DNA of 64,000 nt, from the NCBI RefSeq assembly GCF_932526225.1, contig NC_064039.1:10496139-10560138 (forward strand), read 5' to 3'. Position numbers and translations under genes: made by a program. Source of the stretch: Nematostella vectensis. Lineage: Eukaryota; Cnidaria; Anthozoa; Actiniaria; Edwardsiidae. The notes under the pieces are model-generated. The model was not told where the DNA came from, did no database searches, and worked only from the letters and a program-made list of their open reading frames with translations. This document shows, one piece after another, positions 1 to 15,109 of this stretch. How positions within the stretch are numbered: the stretch's first letter is position 1; each line of letters starts with the position of its first letter.

Positions 1-149
1 ATGTTTTTTAATGAGAGGAGAGGGGAAGGGGAGGGGGGGGGTTAAAACATAAGTGCCGTCATATTGGACGCGCGTAATAAATCCGACATCCGCAAATGTC
101 GTCATTATCATGTAAAATCTCTACCAACAATACCACTGCCAGCGTAGTA

Positions 150-160
150 CCATAATCATC

Positions 161-199
<39 letters not shown>

Positions 200-420
200 T
201 TCATTGTCGTCATTATCATCATCGTCGTCGTCATCGTCATCATCATCATCATCGTCATCATCGTCGTCTCCTCTTTATTATCCAACCAACTTTTCCAATA
301 ACTACCCCAGTATCATGATCATCATCATCGTCGTCGTCGTCTTTCTTATCTTACCACATTTTTCACCAATTACCTCAGTATTATGATCATCATCATCATC
401 ATTATCATCGTCATCGTTTA
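150..420. repeat. ATC/ATG trinucleotide microsatellite
   Basis: A run of cat/atc triplets with interspersed gtc occupies most of this stretch, upstream of the first recognised exon. It is simple sequence; the serine-rich and isoleucine-rich open frames across it are by-products of triplet repetition. It lies in the intron before the first visible exon of the BPI-like gene. Confidence 0.9.
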
Positions 421-469
421 GATAATTTTCAAATGTTGGTATAATTTATAAATTATTGTCATTATGTAG

Positions 470-2099
470 GGCGTGTCAATCAAGCTGACTACCCCCCCTG
501 TCTACACGACCACGCCTGACGGTGCCACAATAAGAGCCCCGGCTGTGGTCTCGGACAACAATATTAGCGTTTCTATGGTAACTATCGCCTTTTTGCATTC
601 CGGTTCCTGTTTAAATTGTGCAGTAAATATATGTGAAAATATGATTTATTGGTATTTCTTTTTTTTAAAGGCTTTCACTGCTAGCGTGATAATTTCAGAA
701 AACAATGGCAGTCTTGTATTTGAAATTATACAAATCAGGTAGGAATAAGACTTGTTCATTCTTAAAAAGCATACTTTTTACCTTACCACTAATAGTTATA
801 GAGTTATAAAGTTATAGAGTTATACATTCGAAAAACATTCGAAAAAATTTTTTATAAACAATTTTTTTTACCATTATTTGTTGTGCTGTATATATACGCA
901 ATTCACTCCATTATTATTGCAGCCTGGTCCGCACTCAGCTCATTAAGGCCGGTGCTGATGGTGTAACCAACAAGGTGAGGAATTAAAGGAAACTTATCAC
1001 GCCGCCATTTTACCCGCACAATACCGAGTTACAAAAAGAATCCATTTCCATCGGCCAATTATTCCCGCAAGTAACTGATCTACTTTCCTTGAAATATCAT
1101 TTACGACGTATCAGACTTTAATCGTGCATGGTTATTTTAAAGTTTCTTTGCGAACAGACTGCTGTATTTTTCGATTTAAATAAAAAAAAAAACAAAGGGG
1201 CTGTTGATCGACACCTTTTAAGGCAGAATTTAAAGAGCGGATATTACGACCCCTTGTGTTGTGTCTGAATTAAAACATGGACTAATGTTTTGTGTCGATG
1301 GAAGATTCTACAGCTAAATGTTACAAGCTTATGTTATATATTCACAATTTGAAAAATACACAAAAACAACAAAAGAACAAGTTGTACTAGGTCTATAGCC
1401 AAGATTTTGAGTGATATTAGCCAATTTAGATGACCATTTTCTCTTAGATAGCTTGTCTTAGCTCGCAGTGGCACTTAATATTCCTTCATTAGAGCGAACC
1501 TTCCAGTCGATCGAGTGGGGGTGTTTCTCCGAGCACCCCCACCCCCCTCCCCCCTGTACGAGTCTGTGACAAAAAATGTATATATATATATATATAAGAT
1601 CAATTGTGGCTCTAATTTAGTTCCTTGGATTTCAGATGTTATTAGATGTTATCACCAGAAGCGAGACTGAAATCGTAGAAAGACTCAACCGTAAGTCACA
1701 AACCTCTTGGGTTATTTCCAGATATCCGGATTTCTTCGGTACGTTTCAAGGTGAAACACTTTCACCCTATATTGCTCGCATACTAATGTATTTTTGTGGT
1801 TTATTTAATTACAGGTATCTTTAGCAACACTCTCCCTCTTCCTCTCATTCGAGGAATGATTTTACAGAACAACGAGATATCATACGATCAGGTACATTAC
1901 AGGGTCGCTCCTAAAAAGGGACGGGGTGGAGGGTGAAGGGTGGAGGGGATCGGAGATCTTGCGCAACCATTAGATCTGGTATTTGTAGTCTGGTTTGTTT
2001 GTATTTTAATTAAGTTTGCCACGTGACATGGTCTAAGGTTATATGTTTCTTATCTCCTTTCAGGGGGTGACAATTCTCTCTTCGGATTTTCTTGTCTGA
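470..2099 (+). CDS. BPI/LBP-family lipid-binding protein, C-terminal exons (5' end outside window)
   Basis: Six exons join in one frame: 470-577, 671-738, 923-974, 1636-1690, 1815-1891 and 2064-2099 (stop TGA). All junctions are AG/GT and the phases match. The encoded C-terminal part has the BPI/LBP/CETP pattern: a TPP motif followed by a P-x-G turn near the start (LTTPPVYTTTPDGATI), an LVF-rich strand, the helix MLLDVITRSETEIVERLN, then a PLPLIRG motif and a final strand ending SSDFLV. In known relatives this C-terminal half forms one of two barrel domains that hold phospholipid or bacterial lipopolysaccharide in the extracellular space. That role is an inference here because the N-terminal lipid pocket and signal peptide lie outside the window. 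The gene is convergent with the Not homeobox gene. Confidence 0.85.
995..1262 (+). repeat. Dispersed element arm (CGCCATTTT family)
   Basis: This intronic stretch of the BPI-like gene matches, with many substitutions, stretches near 17870-18060, 28796-29245 and 33885-34030, and in reverse near 23040-23240. Shared landmarks are a CGCCATTTT start, a GCATCCATTTCCATCGGC-like segment, and an ATGGTTATTTT block about 150 bases later. It is probably one arm of a non-autonomous foldback DNA element; only the copy at 28.8 kb has both arms. Confidence 0.6.
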
Positions 2100-2511
2100 C
2101 TGGAGGAAAACCATATGTATACACCTCCACAACCTCCACAACCAACAACAACAACTGCAACTGCTCCATAGTTTACCTTGAGTATCAAGCCCGTCTTCCA
2201 GCTAAGCCCAAACCTACATGATTGAGCCCTACCAATAAACAACTCTGTCCTACGTCCCCACATCCCTAGACAATGCCTTGCTAGTATATTGAGTCAAAAG
2301 TAAAAAAAAGAAGGCAGACAAATTCGACACATTTAAAGTGACATTTTCATATCAGCTTACTAAATATGAAACACTTTATGGAAGGATTTCAGATTTTCTC
2401 ACATTTTTCTTGGGAATACTTTTGAGAATCATTTTTAATATGTACATTGATCAAATAGGAGTTTTTCTGTCTTCAATATTATGTAAAAATATTGTTTGAA
2501 ATGAATTTTCG

Positions 2512-2517
2512 AATAAA
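2512..2517 (+). terminator. Poly(A) signal of the BPI-like gene
   Basis: AATAAA lies about 410 bases after the stop codon of the BPI-like gene and before the oppositely oriented signal of the Not gene. Its spacing suits a 3' UTR of ordinary length. Confidence 0.55.
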
Positions 2518-2673
2518 TTTCTTTACACAAGACTCCACTTTTCTCTGATGTCAGCAGCACTTTGGTAAGACCAGTTTGGGTCGGTGCACTCAATGCGACC
2601 CTAAAACTAGACTATAGTTCTGGTGTTTATAGTACCATCTTTGAGTAATTTTAGAGACTTCATTGTAGTCTTC

Positions 2674-2679
2674 TTTATT
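2674..2679 (-). terminator. Poly(A) signal of the Not homeobox gene
   Basis: The plus strand reads TTTATT, which is AATAAA on the minus strand, about 275 bases after the Not stop codon. The two convergent genes therefore end roughly 160 bases apart. Confidence 0.5.
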
Positions 2680-2952
2680 TCTATGCAGGCGCGAACACAG
2701 GGGGGTGAGCGCGCACCCCCTCGGCCAATCATGGGAAGAAGCCTGCTAAGAGTCGGCCATTCTGCCGTAGTATTCTAATGGCAACCTTGATAGACTGTGT
2801 CATTATGTTTCCTAGTGTTCTTAATGCAAACTCTGAAATCGAGTATAGTCTCCTTACGCCCTTGCTTCTGTTAAAAGACAGGTAGAAAACCTGCGAATCC
2901 GCAGAGTGCCATTCTCCTTAGCTCTTGACTCGGCCATTACAGCCCCTTTCTC

Positions 2953-3991
<1,039 letters not shown>

Positions 3992-5964
3992 GTCTGAGGC
4001 GTAAACCGAACTGAAATGATTACCCTTTGAGCGAGTTATATCTCTCGGCCAAAGCGTTGCCTGCTAACCGTTGAATATCCAGAGGAATGTGGGGTAATCA
4101 CTTTGTCATTTAAGCATTAGAACCATTTGATTCGTCTTTATTATGGGTTCCATTAAGAGAACATTAATGCTTTACAATTTTAGTGAAACGAAGCTAATAT
4201 CAATTGGTGTTTTAGTATTCTGTAAATCAGAGAAAAAATGCCCCAGCCTCCTTGGGGGTTGTCTCCATGGTGCGGCTTTTATCGTTGTTTTTCTTTAGAA
4301 ATGCATATAAACTTCAAAATTTGACCATGTCACTATTACAGCCATTCAAACAGTCCATTATTGTAATATGCTCAAATTTAAAAACAGGATGAACACTTTC
4401 AAATCCCAATCTCGCGGCGCCCCACACATACGCCGAATCCGAAACCCACACAATTTATCAAGAACACAAGAATCTCTTCACCTTTTTGTTATAAGCTTAA
4501 TTTGTAATTTATTCTTTATTCGGGCCATAATTAAAAAATCTTATGCGATAACCAATTAATACAAATTGAGCTACCTTATAAAACTATCATTTTCACGGCA
4601 TTATTTCAATCAACAAACAGAAAAAAAACTAGACCAACCCAAAAGCAAATAAGTATTGATTTCACGGAATGAAGACCCGGGCAAGCTTACTTTGTTTTCT
4701 TCAACAAATCTGTTTGTTAGTAAGGTCTTTGTGTCTCGAGTCTGTTTGATGAGCGGTAATTAAAACCCTTTGAGCAAATTGAATTCGCCTTACAATGATT
4801 CTACGCGTTACCTGGTAATGGAAGCTCACTTTCATTCACGCCACGACGAAAATTTGCAAAATCTACATAAAAATAGCATGATCTTATCACTGTTAAAAAG
4901 AGTTCCCTTTTCCCCCTTGTGGACACAATAGACCTTGCTTTATATTTAGTCTTGATACAATTATTTTCAAAAAAAAGTTGGCAGACTTGTTGCTAAGAAT
5001 AAAATAAAAGAAAAAAGATTTTCTCCGTCTTGGTCTGTCGTAGTTATTGGCTTGAATTTTCATGTTGCGTAAATGGATGGTAATTTTGTTAATAGAGGCA
5101 ATAAGGACAAAGAACTAATTGAGAAGCTGTTTTAAACGGTCGCCATGGGTGTTTGGAAGTCTTAGCAAAACATTAGCTTTGAGAAAATCGTCTAGATCAT
5201 GAATGATTGACATACAGGGTTGATTGGATGGACTCAAAAGTTTGCCTAGGGATTTCGATGTTTCTTTCACACAAGAAATGAAACTCTACGTTTGCTTTGT
5301 TGTATAACTTGAGAAAAAACTTCATACCACTTTTAAATTTGCAATACCGCTTTTTACTTGCTATTTTCACTCGTTTTGTTTTTAGTTTTTGTGGCACAAG
5401 AGGTTTATAACTTTGTGGCAACCTACACTTTTTACATTTTAGCGGCGGCAAAAAGCTTTAACTCCACTTTTAGGTATACAATAAGGATTTTGGCGAAAGC
5501 GCAGTGTTTTATTATATCTCGATTGTAAAACTTGCAACTTGACTAGCAAGGAAAAATCTACTTAGCCTTCATTAGTCGATCCTTGTTTCTAATATCGAGA
5601 AAAGTCACGAGCTACAAAACACAACATCACACAAGATGATATGCAAGGATTTAGGTAGAATATGTTTGGTGTGCCGAAAGGTGCTTTAATGAGTATAGGT
5701 TGTGTAAAGAGTACAAGTTCCTTAATATAAGACACGTGGCGACCTACCCTACTTTACAAGAACGATTGCGCCTGGTGGGCGGGGAGGTGTTTTAAACCAT
5801 TAATTGAAGTTAAAATTTGAATTAAATTATTTACGGTACGAACAGGGAATGTCAGGCCCCTACCTGGGTTGCTAAATCGGATAAAGTTGACCTAATTTGG
5901 AGAGTGGGGGGGGGGGGGGGGGGAGGAGGAAGTGAGAAAAAATAAAAAGGAATTTTTTTTTGCC

Positions 5965-6001
5965 TTTGCGGGATTTCCACGGGACGTGGAAATCCCGCAA
6001 A
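5965..6001. repeat. Perfect 17-bp inverted repeat with 3-base loop
   Basis: TTTGCGGGATTTCCACG is followed by GGA and then by its exact reverse complement. Each arm contains GGGATTTCC, which resembles an NF-kappaB half-site. The DNA could extrude a cruciform and an RNA copy would fold into a tight hairpin. Its role is unknown. Confidence 0.9.
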
Positions 6002-6250
6002 AATAGAAAAAGTCTGACTTATGGATTGATGACATACCAGAGTGATCCGCTTGAAGCTTATGCTTTATTATTTTTGTCTATTGAGAACCCCCTGCTCTCC
6101 CCTTGGGTACGGGCCTGAATGTAGCGACATATAAGTTCTCTTGGATTATATTCGATCGAGTAGATTTCTCGCATCGTCCTGAATGAGAGTTACGCGAGTC
6201 GATTTGACATGTACATGACAGTCCCCTTGAAGTTATAAAAGAGATGACAC

Positions 6251-6256
6251 TTTATT
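6251..6256 (-). terminator. Possible poly(A) signal of the 9.2-6.6 kb gene
   Basis: The minus strand reads AATAAA about 320 bases beyond the stop codon at 6574. It is the first such hexamer noticed in a plausible position, but other AT-rich matches cannot be excluded. Confidence 0.35.
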
Positions 6257-6573
6257 GGTTTCTCTTGATATATTTATAAACAAAGACGTAGTAATTTCAT
6301 AACCACTTTTTCCATTTGTGATTTTATACACGAGAAAGGAAATGTTTACGCTGTGTATTTTTTTCTTATCTTGGTCATTTGTAAAATAAAATAATGGAAA
6401 AAAGGGACAAAAAACATAAATATCAGCGCTGTAAAACCATTTTATTATTCTAGTATTCATGTTTTGTGTATTAATTGGTCGAATTCGAATTTTCGGCGCA
6501 TTGACCAATTCATTACAACTAAAACATTGGGATCATATAATATTTTTTTTATCCCCTAAAGAGTATTCTCCGA

Positions 6574-9186
<2,613 letters not shown>

Positions 9187-9346
9187 AGGAAAACTGGCGC
9201 CAAAATACACAGAAATGCTGCGTCGAGCCAGAGAGTGACGAAAAAAAAACACAATCCTCTATTTCCTAACTTTTAGGGCTGTTTGGCAGGCGCTGTATAG
9301 GTTGCTCTTTGTTTTGTAATTTTGCCTCTAAAAGCTCGAGCGTGCG

Positions 9347-9458
9347 TACTAAAATATAACAATATAACATCGTTAAGAACATATTCAGCCTTAAAGTGTC
9401 CCAAAAATAAGAACGGCCCAGCCTCAATTGAAAATTAGACGTTCTTAAATAAAAAAGT
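9347..9458 (+). mobile_element. 110-bp dispersed element, copy 1
   Basis: This stretch matches 14195-14306 closely. Both share TAAGAACAT near the left end, the core CCCAAAAATAAGAACGGCCC, and GTTCTTA near the right end. TAAGAAC and GTTCTTA are inverted, as in small terminal-inverted-repeat elements. No coding capacity. Confidence 0.7.
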
Positions 9459-10959
9459 GTGTATTCAAATGATTCCGGTGCGCACCCTTCGAATTTGTGG
9501 CAAACGAAATCTGCGAATACACCAACGCACATCGAGCAAACACTCATCGATCCCACTAATCCTAGAGGCAAACAAATTCTTCTGACGGGAGAGTAATATC
9601 CTGAAGTGACACGAGCTAATCCGACAATAGGAAGCAAGGCTCTCGCTAAATGACACAACTATCAGTAGAGAATAGAATGGCCTAAGTGGACATGGATGTC
9701 GCAGGCGTTAATGATAAGGGTGAAAACGGAAAAAAGTAAGAATAAAACTAGCGAAGCTGTACTCGCTTTAGTGCCAATAATGACTAATTTTAAACACTTT
9801 GATCGTCTTTTAAAGCTACGATTTTAATAGTCGCCTTTAATTTTTGCGCTTTTAATGATATTTACGAGTAATAACTGATACGGGCTGATAAAATTGCTAA
9901 TAAGTTCAAGGAAATTTCTAACGACCGAACGGTCTTTTACAGTTATTAGATAACTTTTAATTTATTTAAAGACTAAAAAGAATAAATTTCCACAGTCAAA
10001 CGTCACTCCTAAAAAACGCAATAATAAAGGGATGGATAGAGTAGAGCAAAGGGTGTAACGAACGACAAATCAAACTAGAGTCAAATGATACGGACAATAC
10101 ACAACAATTCTACAAACTTCTAAAACGGGAGATGTCAATAATCATTTACTGTTTGCCTACTGTGTAGCTAAAAGAAAGTTTGCGCTAACACACTAATTAT
10201 TTGAATTATAAGTTGAAAATGCTCTTGAGTGCGTTCTCTTATCGTTTTCGAATCGCAACATGCTCCACATGTGCGTGTGGCTATAAATAGTCTTACAAAA
10301 GATTCCAAGATGGACGACTTTAATGATTTTGGGTTAAAGTAACTTATCATTGGCTGTGTTACTGACTTCTGTTACTTCTGTTACAGGAAGACTTGTGGTC
10401 TCAGCATTAATAATACGATTCGGATAATCCTTCTCAAAATCTCTTTAAACTAGATATGATAAGCAAATAAGCAACAGACTCAAAGAGTGTGTCAAGCACT
10501 GGCTTCTAGCGTTACCACCCGGTTATGATGTTGGGTAATTGAAGGTGGGAAAACAACAGTCTATGGAGTGAATTAGCAAGAAATGCCAGTGCTTGACACA
10601 CTAAGGCTTCGACACCAGTAGAGTCAATGACCGAGTATCTTCGAAGGTTAAGTTGTACCACGCTGTGCGACTCCGTATGGAAAAAAATATAAACACGAAC
10701 GTTGCCAACATACCTCTCTATATAAATCAAGACAACTGGTCGCCTTTAGAAATGAGACTCTAAAAGATGAGCCATTGTTTCGAGTCACTCTTGAGTATTG
10801 GGCATGTTTTGGTATTGCTATGATCAGATGATAGTTACTCAGTATTACTTAGCAACCACGGCAACAGAACACGCGAGATCTTATTAATAGACACAAGTAA
10901 ACTAGTCATGCGTGCCGCAATAAAAAAATCTATACATAATTAAGGCCCGCGTAATAGCG

Positions 10960-11132
10960 GCATTTGCTCGAGTACAAAGAAGCGCTTGAGTCATTTGGTG
11001 GCGGGCAAAGAAGCGCTTGAGTCATTTGCTCGAGTACAAAGAAGCGCTCGAGTCATTTGGTGGCGGGCAAAGAAGCGCTTTAGTCATTTGGTGGCAGACA
11101 AAGAAGCGCTTGAGTCATTTGGTGGGGGACAA
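10960..11132. repeat. Tandem array, about 31-bp unit
   Basis: Five imperfect copies of a unit containing AAGAAGCGCTTGAGTCATTT followed by GGTGGCGGGCA, with one alternative spacer (GCTCGAGTACA) occurring twice. No gene or splice site overlaps it. Confidence 0.85.
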
Positions 11133-11723
11133 AGGATACACGTCACAATGTGAATATAAATAATTGTTCACTTTCGGGAAAACTAGCGCGGCCATACACA
11201 TGAGTCTTTCATTTTTCATGCTTTGTCCAGCAAAGTTACTTAGTGCTGGTGGATATCAGAGGCTAGTTGCCATGGTCACAATAAATAGCCCAACAAATGG
11301 CAAAGTAGCATCAGAATCTGAATTAGAAAAAAATAGAGACAAAGGATTAAAACAACCTGGGCGATAGGATGATAATCGCTACTGCCCTGATTATTTTCCT
11401 TGATCATAAAAACGACAAATCTGATCATAACAGAAACTTATACACGTTTATGCAATTTTTAATTGAATAAAAAACAGTAGCGTGTCAAATATTACAATAT
11501 GACAGAAATACTTTATTGTACTAATTGCAAGTTATCTTATTAGTTTTGTCAGGCTGGTTTTGTTTAGTAGAGGGTTTGGTTGTTTGGTGCGATAATTTGG
11601 TGATCACTGCTTCAAGTAAAATTATGTAACATTATATTTAGACAATTTCTCTTATTTAGCTTTTCCCTTTTTTTTCTTTTTGTCGCGTTTTTTTGGAATT
11701 TTAGCTTTTTTCGTGATGTCTTT

Positions 11724-12075
11724 GACAGGAGCAAAAAATGGCGAAGTTCAAATTGTAATGTCGTCTTAGCTTATATTTGCTTAATTTTTTGAATAGATGT
11801 TCCTTGTGTAATATAAAGCAAAATAAGCTTTAGTATTTTTTGGTAGATGACCCGTTCTTGAGATATTGCAAATTGTAAGACTTTTGATTTGTCTGAAATG
11901 GCCACATTTTGGGCGAAATTGCTACTTTTTTCATGATCTATGGCAACTTTGCTCAATCATATCTCAAGAATGGATCACCTACCAAAAAATACTTAAGCTT
12001 ATTTTTGCAAAATATAAACAAAATGTGAGCTAACACAACCTTACAATTTAAGTTTTGCCATTTTTTGCTCCTGTC
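11724..12075. mobile_element. Foldback (long inverted repeat) element, about 350 bp
   Basis: The two ends are inverted copies. GACAGGAGCAAAAAATGGC at the left is matched by GCCATTTTTTGCTCCTGTC at the right. The similarity continues inward through AAGCTTTAGTATTTTTTGGTAG against its reverse counterpart near 11975, leaving a short centre around 11890-11940. It looks like a non-autonomous DNA transposon or foldback element. No transposase frame is present. Confidence 0.8.
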
Positions 12076-12292
12076 GATGTCTTAATTCAATGAAAAGTTC
12101 ACGCAAAACAGAGAATGCCAAGGCTGACACATCACGTAAAACATGCGTTACATTGTCTTGCTCAACCTTTTACTTCGTCTTTGTTCAGTGACGACAGATA
12201 AGTCAACCCGCAAGCTCTATATAGCTAGAATGTGACAGGCGTTCCTGGGCCAAGACAGCAGAGGGACGCGTTTGTGTCTCATCAAGTTTATT

Positions 12293-12472
12293 ATGGCAAA
12301 CAAGTGTATTGACGTGTGCTCGACGTGCACTAAGTGTTATAGCAAATGCCTGGCAGGTGCCGGACAATGTTCTTGTTTGCAGCATTCAACAGCAGCATTA
12401 GTTAAAGGAACAAAAACAGCTAAAAATCGAGATACATCAACAGCAACAATAAACACAGAAAAAACGTCTTGA
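12293..12472 (+). CDS. Possible short cysteine-rich protein (59 residues)
   Basis: An ATG at 12293 opens a 59-codon frame to a TGA at 12470. The first 28 residues hold seven cysteines spaced C-x3-C-x2-C-x2-C-x3-C-x6-C-x-C (begins MANKCIDVCSTCTKCYSKC). The rest is Thr/Lys-rich. A TCTATATAGC box lies about 75 bases upstream. There is no signal peptide and I do not recognise a family, so this may be chance. It is kept because the cysteine spacing is regular. Confidence 0.2.
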   Translation: MANKCIDVCSTCTKCYSKCLAGAGQCSCLQHSTAALVKGTKTAKNRDTSTATINTEKTS

Positions 12473-13501
12473 GCAAAAATATAATCTTTTTGTGCTTTTT
12501 TTTATTGCTATGCTATTTTCATGATTGTCATCATTTCTTAAAAAATACTAATGAGTCTACGAGCCAAATGTTTACCCTGTGACAATTTTGCCATCCCCGA
12601 GGGCGCAGTGCGCGGGACGAAGCCAAATATGAAACAAGGGCCCCCCTTTAGCCCCATCCTAGAGTTTCCTTTGCGTCTCCACTTCGTTACTCTCCTCGCC
12701 CTCGAGGACGCTTTCGGCTAATATGGAACTAAGAGCGATAATTATTAGTGTTTTTAAAGAACAAATCAATATGAGAAACAAATAAAATCAAAGCATAATT
12801 TTGACAAATTTACCGGCGTAGGAAATGAAATAACCGGTAAAACTCATTGTCTCATTCCATTTAGATTTATCATTTTATTACTTAGAAACACAAAGGACTG
12901 GTTAAGTAGACTACGAATCTTTGGTGTATAAGTACCTGCTTCAAAATCACAACTAGTTTTATAATTATACGGTATAACTATAGATTTATATTTATATTAA
13001 ATTTAAAAGGCCCAAATAAGTCGTGTTCGGGAACCAGAAGAATGAATACAAATGCACCAAAAACTGGAATTCGACTCTGCCAAATTTTCTTTTTTAATAA
13101 AACTTCTTCCGTAGAATACGGATGGAATTTAGGGCTATTTTGAAAACCTAAAAAGAAAAAGCTTCCACATTTAGTTCTTGAGAAATTTTGACCAACGTTC
13201 TCTTCAAGCTTTTAAGCCCCGCCGTGAAAATCTTGTCGAGATCTCCTTAATTGGGAAGAGGCGGAAGTAAATAGCAATATTCAAGTAGCTATGTGTCACG
13301 CTCCCAGAAATTCTTATGTAAAACATAAAGGACAAAGATTTGAATAACATAAAACAAAAACTTAACCACTAACTTTGCGTCTTTGACAATATTCTACAAA
13401 GCTTTAGAGTCTAACAAAAATGACTAAATCTCCCGCTTCCATCCAGCCATTTTCCTATTTTTAATTTTCCATAGAAAATAGTCATCCCTACCTTTTGTTT
13501 A

Positions 13502-14970
13502 AAATGTCATTCTCATTCTTTTCCCATTTCAATTTCCAAGTTCTCATGATACTTTTCACAGTCTGTTTGCTTAAATCCAGAGTCATTTCCATGGCGAAAA
13601 GCGCCTGATCGGCAATAAAGCGCTTTCTAATCTTCCCGTTAACCGCTACTGCAGAAACACGGGTAATAAGCGCAAAGTCTCATTTTATAAGCGTGACTGT
13701 CAGATGTGGAAATTTGACGCCCTGGTTTATTTGCTTTACGGTAATATCACAGGATTCTTTCAGCCCGCTAATGGGGAGGGCTGATTGTATGGACAGTATT
13801 AAGATACAGCGCTTAGCATTTAGCTTTCATTTTATCAATGATGGATGTTTACATAGTAGAGTACGCGTTCTGTTATCTAATTGCTAGGGGTTGTTTCCAT
13901 TTCTTTCGGAGATGCTCCGCTCAACCATGATCTCGCCCAAATCATCTCGCGATAGCCGAATAATTTCAAACTATGTACACATCATTCTATGGAGCTTGCG
14001 AAAATTATATCTGATCAATACACTCTTTTTTTATAAGAACCTTTCATATAAAAACGTCCAGCAATTGTTTTTTGTAGTCCTGATGCTTTCTAAAATGCAG
14101 AATATGAAATTGTGCTCGTAACAACCTTATTATTGCTATTGATCATTCGTGTAATTCTCTTCCTAAAAATACATTGGGTATTATATTCATATATACACTA
14201 AAATTTAAGAACATCATTAAGAACATAAAGTTGGACCTTAAAATGTCCCAAAAATAAGAACGGCCCAGTCTCAACAGAAAATTAAACGTTCTTATAAAAA
14301 AAGACTGTAATGGTTTATATTTCGCAAATCACATTTTCCATTCAGGTCCAATCATCCCCTAACGAGCTCATAACACGACGAGGCTGATTAAAACATTGGA
14401 AAACGTCTTTATTTTGGCTGATATCATCAAACTGTTCTTTTTTTTTATCATATGGTTTCAAAACGTCAAAACCCGTCAGTCGCACTTACCTGATTAAATC
14501 GCAGCGCAGTTACTTAATATTTTCGTTAATTTTCGCTTATAGTTTGAATGTAACTAGGTCGATCGAATTAATATAATCAAATCTTCCGTAGTTGAAAAGA
14601 TGAAGAAGTTTTAAAAGCACTCTGCAAAAGGTTTTTGATCTTTGCATATCTTTGCATAGCTCGATATGGTTATCCATAATCAAATTCCAAAAGTGCAAAC
14701 CATTAGGCCATTATTTAATATAATCACTAGAATAACCATTTATTCTACTCTATACTCTAAATATAAAACACCAGAAAGGTAGAAAACTTTCCACGAAGAC
14801 GTGTTTATGTATATTTTTTCATTGTAATTATTAACGCAAATAACAGCGCAGCAATGCCAATCTGACGGCATTTATAGCGTGGTTCTCGCCAAGCGCAACA
14901 AGAGGGCTTACCTATAAGACTGTTGAGCTCCTGTCGTGGTAGCACAAGTATTTGGACGTTGAGCCAAAGA
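13502..14970 (-). other. Candidate exon pair, minus strand, unrecognised
   Basis: A frame open from about 15065 ends at a good donor (TTATAG|GTAAGC, exon end 14912). It can join in phase to an exon at about 13652-13502, which is preceded by TTTCTGCAG and ends AACAAAAG|GTAGGG. The second exon encodes IRKRFIADQALF...LDLSKQTVK...WKLKWEKN. The spacing of LDLS, VK and KW recalls the end of a homeodomain, but the W-F-x-N core is absent. No start or stop exon was found. It may be a fragment of a gene or chance. Confidence 0.2.
14195..14306 (+). mobile_element. 110-bp dispersed element, copy 2
   Basis: The second copy of the element at 9347-9458, in the same orientation. It differs by scattered substitutions and small indels. 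Its presence in two intergenic sites supports a mobile origin. Confidence 0.7.
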
Positions 14971-15109
14971 AGGCATTTTAAATCAATCCTTTTGAGTTCT
15001 CCTTCGAGAGAACTCCAAGATAGCTCGGGTAGATTCACGTCATTGGTTTGCCGTTTGGATTTGAATTATTTTGGTTCATATGTTGTCAAATTTAGCGTGT
15101 TTGCTTGCG

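Larger units (their letters stand above)
3992..6573. other. Non-coding stretch upstream of the Not gene
   Basis: No exon with family resemblance or convincing splice signals was found on either strand. The stretch should contain the Not promoter, but no TATA box was identified with confidence. It holds a G-run at 5907-5923 and a perfect hairpin at 5965-6001, listed separately. Confidence 0.5.
9187..13500. other. Gene-poor stretch
   Basis: No exon could be supported. It contains a dispersed 110-bp element (9347-9458), a 31-bp tandem array (10960-11132), a 350-bp foldback element (11724-12075) and a short cysteine-rich open frame (12293-12472) of doubtful status. The rest is AT-rich with no clear signal. 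Confidence 0.45.

Noticed and set aside
9266-9658. 130-residue minus-strand frame
   Set aside because: It lacks an ATG start and crosses a dispersed 110-bp element; no splice or family support.
11265-11285. GTTGCCATGGTCAC, similar to an RFX X-box
   Set aside because: It misses a key position of the second half-site and no gene start lies nearby.
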